Below the pieces are notes generated by a model, which worked only from the letters and a program-made list of their open reading frames with translations, was not told the origin of the DNA and ran no database searches. Below, piece after piece: positions 46,977 to 54,870 of a DNA stretch of 60,314 nucleotides (its first letter is position 1; the number at the start of each line of letters is the position of its first letter). Position numbers and translations under genes: made by a program. This DNA is from Draconibacterium sp. (GTDB taxonomy: Bacteria; Bacteroidota; Bacteroidia; Bacteroidales; Prolixibacteraceae): the NCBI GenBank assembly GCA_011620585.1, contig WOYV01000018.1, forward strand, positions 1 through 60,314, given 5' to 3'.

Positions 46977-48266
46977 ATGAAACTAAACAGGATGAGATTT
47001 TTTGGGAAAGGGATGTTAGTAAGCCTTGGCTTCCTGATCGGCCTGATATCGTTTTCGTGTACACAAAATGTATCGAAAAATGAAGATTCCAACATTCAGG
47101 ATACCCCGATAGTAGCGCTGGAACCTGTTTTAAAATATGGACTTCCGCTTGACTCTTTTGAGGTGGAATATGGTAAGGTAAAAAACAACCAATACCTCAG
47201 CCAGATTTTGAATGAGAAAGGAGTTGGGATGGGAACCATCGACCAGATTGCAAAAAAATCCAGGTCCGTTTTCGACGTTCGGAAAATTAAAAGCGGCGAG
47301 AATTATGCCATTTTTACTACACCCGATTCACTCCGCGAACCCAAATATTTTGTATACGAAAATTCGTCAATCGATTATACCATTTTTGAACTTTCAGATA
47401 CACTTGGTATTTATCAGGGTAAAAAAGAGGTGGAAACACAATTGCGCCAGGCCAGCGGTGTGGTGGAAACTTCGTTGTGGAATACAATGGTCGATAACCA
47501 GCTCGACCCGATGTTGGCGCTCGAGTTATCCGATATTTATGCGTGGACCATCGATTTCTTTGCCATTCAGAAAGGCGACCGTTTTCGGGTAATTTACGAT
47601 GAATTATTTGTTGATTCGGTTTCGATCGGGATTGGCGGGATTTACGCCATAGAGTTTGAACATTATGGCGAGCCGAATTATGCTTTTCTGTTCGATCAGG
47701 ACGGGCAACTGGATTATTTCGACGACAAGGGACAGAGTTTGCGAAAAGCTTTCTTAAAAGCGCCATTGAAATTCTCACGTATCAGTTCGCATTTCTCGAA
47801 TAGCCGCATGCACCCGGTTCTGCGAATCCGTCGTCCTCACCATGGAGTAGATTATGCAGCGCCAAAAGGAACACCGGTAATGAGTATTGGCGACGGAAAC
47901 GTAGTTGCAAAAACGTATCAGAAAAATGGTGGGGGTAATTACCTGAAAGTAAAACACAATTCAGTATATACTACCACATACATGCATTTATCGGGTTATG
48001 CAAAGGGAATCACAACCGGATCGCGCGTCAAACAGGGGCAGGTTATTGGTTATGTGGGGATGACCGGATTAGCTTCAGGACCACATCTCGATTTCAGGGT
48101 TCAAAAGAATGGCAGCTATATCGATCCTCTAAAAGTAAAAGCACCGCCTGTTGAGCCGGTAAAAGAGGAAAATATGGCTCGCTACATTCTACTCAAAGAC
48201 TCGTTGATGCAAGAACTACAAAAGATACATTGGGAAGAAGAGACAGATATTCTGGTAAGTAATTAG
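46977..48266 (+). CDS. Lipoprotein M23-family metallopeptidase
   Basis: Probable envelope peptidoglycan endopeptidase, 429 residues. Lipobox LIGLISFSC after a short basic start. ATG 46977 is chosen; ATG 46992 fits the promoter equally well. The C-terminal LytM domain has the first zinc motif HHGVDYAAP (H288/H289 and D292), GDGNVV, and YMHLSGYAKG. The second zinc motif reads GPHLDFRV: H370 is kept but the usual final His ligand of HxH is D372. Asp can bind zinc. I recall similar replacements (Asp or Cys) in Bacteroidota relatives, so it is probably a family feature and not decay. The middle (about 60-270) is a beta-rich region typical of these relatives. Confidence 0.9.
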   Translation: MKLNRMRFFGKGMLVSLGFLIGLISFSCTQNVSKNEDSNIQDTPIVALEPVLKYGLPLDSFEVEYGKVKNNQYLSQILNEKGVGMGTIDQIAKKSRSVFDVRKIKSGENYAIFTTPDSLREPKYFVYENSSIDYTIFELSDTLGIYQGKKEVETQLRQASGVVETSLWNTMVDNQLDPMLALELSDIYAWTIDFFAIQKGDRFRVIYDELFVDSVSIGIGGIYAIEFEHYGEPNYAFLFDQDGQLDYFDDKGQSLRKAFLKAPLKFSRISSHFSNSRMHPVLRIRRPHHGVDYAAPKGTPVMSIGDGNVVAKTYQKNGGGNYLKVKHNSVYTTTYMHLSGYAKGITTGSRVKQGQVIGYVGMTGLASGPHLDFRVQKNGSYIDPLKVKAPPVEPVKEENMARYILLKDSLMQELQKIHWEEETDILVSN

Positions 48267-48476
48267 AATTTTTAACTAAAATTTCTCAGAGTATTAATTT
48301 TCAGGATTTCATATTCTAAACGCTCAGCGCCATCAGCATGTAATTGTTTCTAAACTTGAACATAAGTTTGAAAAAAGTAATAACTGAACAAGTATCTTGC
48401 TCATATTCGGTACTTTAGGTTCATTCTTGAATACTAAAAAACACTCTCTGTCCGTATATAGAAATAATTAAATATT

Positions 48477-48484
48477 TACATTTA
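48477..48484 (+). promoter_or_regulatory. Possible -7 box of the multiheme operon
   Basis: TACATTTA, one mismatch from TAnnTTTG, 29 bases before the ATG of the cytochrome b-like gene. The rest of the 247-base gap to the M23 gene is AT-rich without hairpins strong enough to call a terminator. Confidence 0.3.
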
Positions 48485-48513
48485 TATCACAAACCTGGAA
48501 TAAAATAATTTTA

Positions 48514-49383
48514 ATGGGATACGTAACGCATAAGATTTTCCTGTATGCATTAATAATAATTACAGTTGCCGTATTTCTGTTTTTGTCAGTTTACGGAGCT
48601 GATTATTATACCACCAGCATTAACGAAAGGCATTTTCACGGGCAAAACGAATTGCTAAAACCAACCGGGCTGATTGGTCATGGAATCGGAATCCTTGGGT
48701 CGGCAATGATGCTGGTTGGGGTTTTTGTGTATATGGCACGCAAACGGATTCGACTTTTTTCGAGAATTGGCAGATTAAAACACTGGCTTGAATTTCATAT
48801 TTTTCTTTGTACGCTGGGCCCGATACTGGTTTTATTCCACACCTCGTTTAAGTTTGGCGGGTTAGTGTCAGTTAGTTTCTGGAGTATGATTGCAGTGGTG
48901 ATGAGCGGTGTAGTAGGCCGGTTTATTTACCTCCAGATACCACGGACCATTGAGGGGCGCGAAATGAGTTTGAACGATCTGAATAGTATGGAAACCGACT
49001 TGTTTGCGAAATTGAATGACCAGTTTGAGATTCACCCTGAAATTCTTTTACGCGCCAACGAAATGTTGTTACAGGACCGGGGAGGAAGGGGTAATAATTA
49101 CCTGGTCCGTATTTACAGGCGGTTTGCATTTGAACGTCAACTTAAAAATCAATTCCGAAAAGAATTGAAGGAACAAAATATACGTGGGAAAAACCTGCGG
49201 AACGCAGTGAAAATATTTCAATCAAAAATAATATTGAACCGAAGGATTGCCTGGTTGTCTTCGATGCAGGATTTTCTGCGCTACTGGCACGTGGCACATC
49301 TTCCATTTGCGCTGATCATGCTCGTGATAATGGTGGTGCATATTGTGGTGGCTGTACTTTTTGGATATAAATGGATTTTTTAG
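48514..49383 (+). CDS. Cytochrome b-like integral membrane protein (first gene of the multiheme operon)
   Basis: A protein of 289 residues with five predicted helices at about 8-28, 56-74, 92-110, 118-140 and 262-286. Histidines sit in or at helix ends: H56, H90, H95, H109, H259, H262, H276. The pair H95/H109 and the group H259, H262, H276 (YWHVAHLPFALIMLVIMVVH) are the kind of ligand positions used for b hemes. A charged, mostly helical loop of about 110 residues lies between helices 4 and 5. No named family is recognised with certainty. In this operon it probably carries electrons between the flavoprotein encoded next (3 bases on) and periplasmic cytochromes, possibly with quinone exchange (inference). 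Confidence 0.8.
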   Translation: MGYVTHKIFLYALIIITVAVFLFLSVYGADYYTTSINERHFHGQNELLKPTGLIGHGIGILGSAMMLVGVFVYMARKRIRLFSRIGRLKHWLEFHIFLCTLGPILVLFHTSFKFGGLVSVSFWSMIAVVMSGVVGRFIYLQIPRTIEGREMSLNDLNSMETDLFAKLNDQFEIHPEILLRANEMLLQDRGGRGNNYLVRIYRRFAFERQLKNQFRKELKEQNIRGKNLRNAVKIFQSKIILNRRIAWLSSMQDFLRYWHVAHLPFALIMLVIMVVHIVVAVLFGYKWIF

Positions 49384-49386
49384 CCA

Positions 49387-50724
49387 ATGGAAAGTTTCTG
49401 GGAAAAAATATTGATTTACGGCGGGGTCACCTTCTTCCTGGTCGGTGTAATCTACATCTATATTCGCAAGCTCAGACGAGAATCGAAAATAGTTGAAGAG
49501 AAGATAAAAATTGCCAAGGAAGATGGTCTGCACGAGCCTGTTTCGCTGCATCCGGTGGTAGATGTTAATTCGTGTATACAAAGCGGTGCTTGTATTCGGG
49601 CGTGTCCCGAGCACGACATTCTCGGAATAAGAAACGGTAAAGCCACCGTTATAAATGCCAGCCGTTGCGTGGGGCACGGCGCCTGTTTCCATGCCTGTCC
49701 AACCCAGGCGATTACACTCTATATCGGAACTGAAAAACGTGGTGTCGATCTGCCTCACGTAAACCAGTATTTCGAATCGAATGTGAAGGGAATTTCGATC
49801 GCCGGCGAAATGGGAGGAATGGGTTTGATAAAAAATGCGGTAGAACAAGGCAGGCAAGCGGTCAATAATCTTGTACGCGGGATCAATACTAAAAATACAA
49901 GTGATTATGATCTTATTGTAGTGGGAGCGGGACCTGCAGGAATTTCGGCCACGCTTGAAGCAAAACGTTTAAAACTTCGTACATTAACTCTCGAGCAAGA
50001 TACGCTGGGGGGCACAGTCTTTACTTTTCCACGGGCCAAAATAGTAATGACCTCTCCAATGGATATTCCACTTCACGGTAAAGTGAAATTGTATGAAACC
50101 AGTAAAACCGAACTTCTCGAACTTTGGGAAACGGTACTCACAAAAAATGAAATTGCGATTCTTGAAAATCATAAAGTTGAGCGAATAACTAAATACGAAA
50201 ATGGGTTTGGGCTCGAATGTAGCAATGGGAAAAAATTTACTACGCAACGAATTTTGCTGGCAATTGGCAGACGAGGGACACCACGTAAATTAAACGTTCC
50301 CGGCGAAGACCTTCACAAGGTGTATTACCGTTTATTAGAGCCCGAACTGATATCGGATAAAGATATTCTGGTGGTAGGTGGAGGCGATTCCGCCATCGAA
50401 TCGGTCTTGTTGCTCGCTCCTCAAAACAGGGTAAGCCTTTCGTACCGGAAAGAAACCTTTTCGCGTCTGAAATCAAAAAATAAACAAAAGCTGGATGAAG
50501 CGATTGCTCAACAAACTATTAACGTAATCTTGAATTCATCGGTTCAATCAATTGAAGAGAATACAGTAACCATTAAAATTGACGGGAAGGAAGAACTCAA
50601 ACTTAACAACGACCTGGTGTATATTTTTGCAGGGGGGGAACTGCCAACCGATTTCCTGAAAAATGCAGGAATAGAGATCACTACAAAATTTGGCGAAGCC
50701 ATCTTAAAACACGAGAAAAGATAA
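49387..50724 (+). CDS. Membrane-anchored Fe-S/FAD/NAD(P) oxidoreductase with permuted domain order
   Basis: A protein of 445 residues. One N-terminal helix (about 10-27) is followed by a cytoplasm-facing basic stretch. Two Fe-S motifs lack the second Cys: C63-x5-C69-x3-C73-P (CIQSGACIRACP, Ser in place) and C94-x5-C100-x3-C104-P (CVGHGACFHACP, His in place). Next comes GISIAGEMGGMGLIKNAVEQ (136-155), the FAD-binding element normally at the C-terminus of thioredoxin-reductase-like enzymes. Only then follow the FAD loop GAGPAG (180-185) and the NAD(P) loop GGGDSA at about 340. It likely takes electrons from or gives them to NAD(P)H or ferredoxin. Close partners are the cytochrome b-like gene before and the multiheme gene six bases after. 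Confidence 0.88.
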   Translation: MESFWEKILIYGGVTFFLVGVIYIYIRKLRRESKIVEEKIKIAKEDGLHEPVSLHPVVDVNSCIQSGACIRACPEHDILGIRNGKATVINASRCVGHGACFHACPTQAITLYIGTEKRGVDLPHVNQYFESNVKGISIAGEMGGMGLIKNAVEQGRQAVNNLVRGINTKNTSDYDLIVVGAGPAGISATLEAKRLKLRTLTLEQDTLGGTVFTFPRAKIVMTSPMDIPLHGKVKLYETSKTELLELWETVLTKNEIAILENHKVERITKYENGFGLECSNGKKFTTQRILLAIGRRGTPRKLNVPGEDLHKVYYRLLEPELISDKDILVVGGGDSAIESVLLLAPQNRVSLSYRKETFSRLKSKNKQKLDEAIAQQTINVILNSSVQSIEENTVTIKIDGKEELKLNNDLVYIFAGGELPTDFLKNAGIEITTKFGEAILKHEKR

Positions 50725-50730
50725 AACCTG

Positions 50731-52326
50731 ATGAGATACTGGTTAAAATATGTGCTGTTATTGTTTGCCTTAATTTGGGGAAGCAAAAGCCTGCATGCCC
50801 AAATTTCACCCGGCGATCTTACCAGGGCACATGCCCATCTCGATGGCCTTACAAAATGTACCCAATGCCATGTTTTAGGTGAAAAGGAAACCACTTCGAA
50901 ATGTTTGGAATGCCATAAAGAGATCAAATCGCTCATCGATCAGAAAAAAGGTTATCACGCTTCGGTTGAGGTGAAAGGAAAAAAATGTGCCGAATGCCAT
51001 GGCGAACATTTTGGCCGCGACTTTAAGATTATTCGGTTCGATGAGGATAAATTTGATCACGAACTGGCTGGTTTTGAGCTCGTAGGAAAACATGCAACAA
51101 TTAATTGTGCCGAATGTCATAAATCGGAATTGATAACAACAAAAATGTCGCAAAGAAAGGAAACAGGCACTTTCCTGGGAATGGGAACCGAATGTCTGGC
51201 ATGCCACGAAGATGTTCATCAAAATACACTTTCAAAAAACTGTACATCGTGTCACAACCAGGATGCGTTTAAACCCGCAACAGTTTTTGATCATGCGAAA
51301 ACTGATTTTGTGCTAGTTGGAAAACACAAGGAAGTAGATTGTGCCAAATGTCACTTGACAACGGTACAGAACGGGAAAAAATTTCAACAATTTGCAGGTG
51401 TTGCTTTTTCAACTTGTACCAGTTGCCACGAGGATGTGCATCAGAATAAATTTGGAAACGACTGTATGAAATGCCACAACGAGTTCTCGTTTAAAACCGC
51501 GAATACCAGCAAGAACTTCAACCATAATAAAACGGATTATCCATTACTGGGAAAACATCTTTCGGTTGATTGCAAAAAATGTCATACCAGTGGCAACTTT
51601 ACAAAAACATTAAAGTTTAGTCGGTGCACCGATTGTCACAAGGATTATCACGAAGGACAGTTTCGAAAAAATAAAGCGGCACCCGACTGTGCTGAATGTC
51701 ATTCGGTTAATGGCTTTACTACTTCCTTTTTTTCGATTGAAAAACACAATAAAACACAATTTGCACTGGAAGGGGCCCACATGGCGACGCCTTGTCTGGC
51801 TTGTCATAAAACCAACGAAAAATGGAATTTCAGGATAGCAGAACACCGTTGTGTGGATTGCCATGAAAATATTCATTTAAACCTTATGGACAAGAAGTAC
51901 ATTCCTGAATCGGATTGTAAAGCTTGCCATTCGGTTAATATTTGGAAAGAAATTTCATTCGATCATAATCTAACTAAATTTCAACTTTTGGGAAAACACG
52001 CGCAGGCAACTTGTCGCGATTGTCATTTCAAGGAAGTTGATGGCGCAGTTAAACAGCAATTTGCCAATCTTGCATCGAGCTGCGAAAACTGTCACGAAGA
52101 TATCCATTTCAAGCAATTTGAAGTACTTGGGAAAAATGATTGCGGACGCTGCCATACTTTTAACAACTGGTCGCCCGAAAAATTCAATCATAATAATGCG
52201 AGGTTCAAACTCGATGGGAAACACGATGGTTTGCAGTGTATTGCCTGCCATAAACCTACCGATCATTTGATCCGAAACTATGTTGTTTACAAATTTGAGG
52301 ATATATCATGCGCAAGTTGTCATTAA
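50731..52326 (+). CDS. 20-heme periplasmic cytochrome c
   Basis: A protein of 531 residues with a signal peptide (about 1-24, GSKSLHA-Q). Twenty CxxCH heme-c motifs are counted, and none is degenerate. From about residue 100 the chain is built of modules carrying three hemes: CxxCH-ED-V/I-H-x3-F, then DCxxCH, then F-D/N-H-x3-x-F-x-L-x-GKH-x4-CxxCH. The extra conserved His residues can serve as distal ligands, giving bis-His hemes. The last heme motif CASCH is the very C-terminus, and its codons overlap the start of the next gene by 19 bases. No lipobox or sorting domain is seen, so it is probably soluble in the periplasm and bridges inner and outer membrane. Confidence 0.94.
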   Translation: MRYWLKYVLLLFALIWGSKSLHAQISPGDLTRAHAHLDGLTKCTQCHVLGEKETTSKCLECHKEIKSLIDQKKGYHASVEVKGKKCAECHGEHFGRDFKIIRFDEDKFDHELAGFELVGKHATINCAECHKSELITTKMSQRKETGTFLGMGTECLACHEDVHQNTLSKNCTSCHNQDAFKPATVFDHAKTDFVLVGKHKEVDCAKCHLTTVQNGKKFQQFAGVAFSTCTSCHEDVHQNKFGNDCMKCHNEFSFKTANTSKNFNHNKTDYPLLGKHLSVDCKKCHTSGNFTKTLKFSRCTDCHKDYHEGQFRKNKAAPDCAECHSVNGFTTSFFSIEKHNKTQFALEGAHMATPCLACHKTNEKWNFRIAEHRCVDCHENIHLNLMDKKYIPESDCKACHSVNIWKEISFDHNLTKFQLLGKHAQATCRDCHFKEVDGAVKQQFANLASSCENCHEDIHFKQFEVLGKNDCGRCHTFNNWSPEKFNHNNARFKLDGKHDGLQCIACHKPTDHLIRNYVVYKFEDISCASCH

Positions 52327-54863
52327 TTTTAGGTATGATGTTTTGGGCTTTTTTGCTCAAAGCACAGGATAGTCCGCACGGCGATAAATTGTCGTTCGAC
52401 TGTTTGGATTGTCACACTACCCAGGGATGGACCTTTTCGGCTGCAACTGCAAAGTTCAGCCACGATAAAACCAATTTCAAGCTCGAAGGGCAGCATGTTT
52501 TTACCGATTGTAAAGCGTGCCACACCACTTTGGTATTTTCAGAAGCGAAGTCTAATTGCATGGATTGCCACACCGACATGCACAACAGCACCGTAGGAAT
52601 GGATTGCGCCCGTTGCCACGACACCAAATCGTGGTTGGTTTCGAATATTTCCGAAATTCACCAATCGAGCCGGTTCCCGCTTCTCGGAGCTCATAATACC
52701 GCTGACTGCGCCGCTTGTCATACTTCGGCATCAAGGTTGGAGTTTCAACCTTTGGGGGTTGAATGTATCGATTGTCATAGGAGCGATTACCTTGCTACTA
52801 CCAATCCAAACCATCAACAGGCCGGTCTTTCTACCGATTGTATCGAATGCCACAAAATCGACGCTTTTACCTGGGGTTCTCAGGGATTTAACCACGATTT
52901 CTTCCCACTCGTAAAAGGCCACGCTATTAACGATTGTGCCAGCTGTCATACTTCAGGGGTTTTTGAACCTGTTTCGACAGATTGTTACAGCTGTCATCAA
53001 AGCGATTTTTTATCAGCTTCCAATCCATCGCATAATAACTCAGGATTTACAACAACTTGTAACGATTGTCATACCATCGACCCTGGCTGGAAACCGGCAA
53101 AGTTTGATATACACGATCAGTTTTATTTTCCAATTTATTCGGGCGAACACAGGGGCGAATGGGAGAATTGTGCCGAATGTCATACGCAACCTGAATCATA
53201 TGCAGTGTATAGTTGTACTACCTGTCACGAGCACAATCAAAGCAAGATGGACGATGAACATAGTGGGGTAAATGGGTATCATTACGATGGTGTTGCATGT
53301 TATGTTTGCCACCCTGTTGGACGGGCCGATGGCGCGTTTAATCATGATGCTACTGGCTTTCCTTTAAAAGGGGCCCACACGCAAACCGAGTGCTTGAGTT
53401 GCCATACAAACGGATATGCCGGGACCCCAAATACCTGTAGCTCGTGTCATACTCCCAGTTATAACCAGGCAGTAAATCCAAATCACCTGGCTGCCGGAAT
53501 TTCTACTGAGTGTCAAATCTGTCATACCGAAGCTGGGTGGGTGCCTTCGCAATTTAATCACACAGCTACTACTGGATTTGAACTTGCCGGAGGACATTCG
53601 GGAAAACAGTGTGCCGAATGCCATGTTGGAACTACGACTTCAGCGAGCCCCGAATGTATCAGTTGCCACCAGGCAAACTACAACAGTGCGCCGGACCACG
53701 TGGCACAGAATTTCCCGACCGAGTGTTTGCAGTGTCACACGGTAAATAGCTGGGATGCTGCAAATTTCGATCACAACGCCACTAATTTCCCGTTAACGGG
53801 AGCACATATTTCTACCGAATGTACTGCCTGCCACACCAGTGGTTATGCAGGTACGCCAACAAATTGCGACGCCTGTCATACCAATAATTACAATGCCGCC
53901 CAGAATCCGGTTCATACGACAGCTGGATTACCAAAAGATTGCGAGACTTGTCATACCACGACAGCCTGGGTTCCATCGCCGTTTGATCATCTGGTAACAA
54001 CCGGTTTTGGATTAACCGGAGGACATTCGGGAAAACAGTGTGCCGAATGCCATGTTGGAACTACGACTTCAGCGAGCCCCGAATGTATCAGTTGCCACCA
54101 GGCAAACTACAACAGTGCGCCGGACCACGTGGCACAGAATTTCCCGACCGAGTGTTTGCAGTGTCACACGGTAAATAGCTGGGATGCTGCAAATTTCGAT
54201 CACAACGCCACTAATTTCCCGTTAACGGGAGCACATATTTCTACCGAATGTACTGCCTGCCACACCAGTGGTTATGCAGGTACATCGATGGTTTGTAGTT
54301 CATGTCACACGAATGATTACAATGCAACTGTAAATCCTTCACACGCTTCATTAGGTTTGTCGAAAAGTTGCGATTTGTGTCATACAACTACTCCGGGATG
54401 GGAACCTGCCCAGTTTCCAAATCATAACGACTATTATGCGTTGAACGGAGCACATGCTTCTGTCTCGAATAATTGTTATCTCTGTCACAACGGAAATTAT
54501 ACTTCAACGCCAAACAGTTGTTATGGTTGTCATGCGGCTGATTATAACAACACACAAGATCCGGCCCATGCAGCAGCAGGATTTCCAACCGATTGCGACG
54601 CCTGTCATTCTGAAAATGCCTGGGAACCTGCCACCTTCGATCACGATGGACAATATTTCCCGATTTACAGCGGAGAGCATCGCGGAGAATGGAACTCTTG
54701 TTCCGACTGTCATACAAATAACACGAACTATACCCTGTTCTCGTGCATAACCTGCCATGAACACAGTCAGTCGAACACCGATGGAGAACACACCGGTGTT
54801 CGAGATTATGTATACTCGGCAACCAGTTGTTATACCTGTCATCCTGATGGACGAGAAGATTAG
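52308..54863 (+). CDS. 34-heme exported cytochrome c
   Basis: A protein of 851 residues with a signal peptide (about 1-19, FWAFLLKA-Q). Thirty-four CxxCH motifs are counted, about one per 25 residues. Repeated three-heme modules of about 70 residues follow the pattern CxxCHxxxYN...H...F/A-P-T-x-C-xx-CH-T...W-x-PAxFDHxATxFPLxGAH-xx-T-x-C-xx-CH. Two longer segments containing FPIYSGEHRGEW (about 275 and 785) repeat as well. Its Asn/Thr/Gly-rich surface, unlike the Lys-rich 20-heme protein, would suit a location outside the cell or within the outer-membrane barrel (inference). No T9SS sorting domain or lipobox is seen. Part of the gene is a perfect 268-base repeat. Confidence 0.93.
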   Translation: MRKLSLILGMMFWAFLLKAQDSPHGDKLSFDCLDCHTTQGWTFSAATAKFSHDKTNFKLEGQHVFTDCKACHTTLVFSEAKSNCMDCHTDMHNSTVGMDCARCHDTKSWLVSNISEIHQSSRFPLLGAHNTADCAACHTSASRLEFQPLGVECIDCHRSDYLATTNPNHQQAGLSTDCIECHKIDAFTWGSQGFNHDFFPLVKGHAINDCASCHTSGVFEPVSTDCYSCHQSDFLSASNPSHNNSGFTTTCNDCHTIDPGWKPAKFDIHDQFYFPIYSGEHRGEWENCAECHTQPESYAVYSCTTCHEHNQSKMDDEHSGVNGYHYDGVACYVCHPVGRADGAFNHDATGFPLKGAHTQTECLSCHTNGYAGTPNTCSSCHTPSYNQAVNPNHLAAGISTECQICHTEAGWVPSQFNHTATTGFELAGGHSGKQCAECHVGTTTSASPECISCHQANYNSAPDHVAQNFPTECLQCHTVNSWDAANFDHNATNFPLTGAHISTECTACHTSGYAGTPTNCDACHTNNYNAAQNPVHTTAGLPKDCETCHTTTAWVPSPFDHLVTTGFGLTGGHSGKQCAECHVGTTTSASPECISCHQANYNSAPDHVAQNFPTECLQCHTVNSWDAANFDHNATNFPLTGAHISTECTACHTSGYAGTSMVCSSCHTNDYNATVNPSHASLGLSKSCDLCHTTTPGWEPAQFPNHNDYYALNGAHASVSNNCYLCHNGNYTSTPNSCYGCHAADYNNTQDPAHAAAGFPTDCDACHSENAWEPATFDHDGQYFPIYSGEHRGEWNSCSDCHTNNTNYTLFSCITCHEHSQSNTDGEHTGVRDYVYSATSCYTCHPDGRED
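53587..53854. repeat. 268-base perfect direct repeat, copy 1, inside the 34-heme gene
   Basis: Identical by eye to 54016-54283, an offset of 429 bases (143 codons, in frame). It encodes four CxxCH motifs. The 161 bases after it, and those before, match their 429-offset partners only as diverged homologues. Confidence 0.95.
54016..54283. repeat. 268-base perfect direct repeat, copy 2, inside the 34-heme gene
   Basis: Second copy of the repeat at 53587-53854. Flanks are diverged, so identity is restricted to this core. Confidence 0.95.
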
Positions 54864-54870
54864 CTGAGTT

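Noticed and set aside
50731-54863. Multiheme genes as a cytochrome c nitrite reductase (nrfA) or octaheme reductase system
   Set aside because: No CxxCK or other atypical active-site heme motif is present; every counted site is CxxCH, and heme number and modular repeats do not match NrfA.
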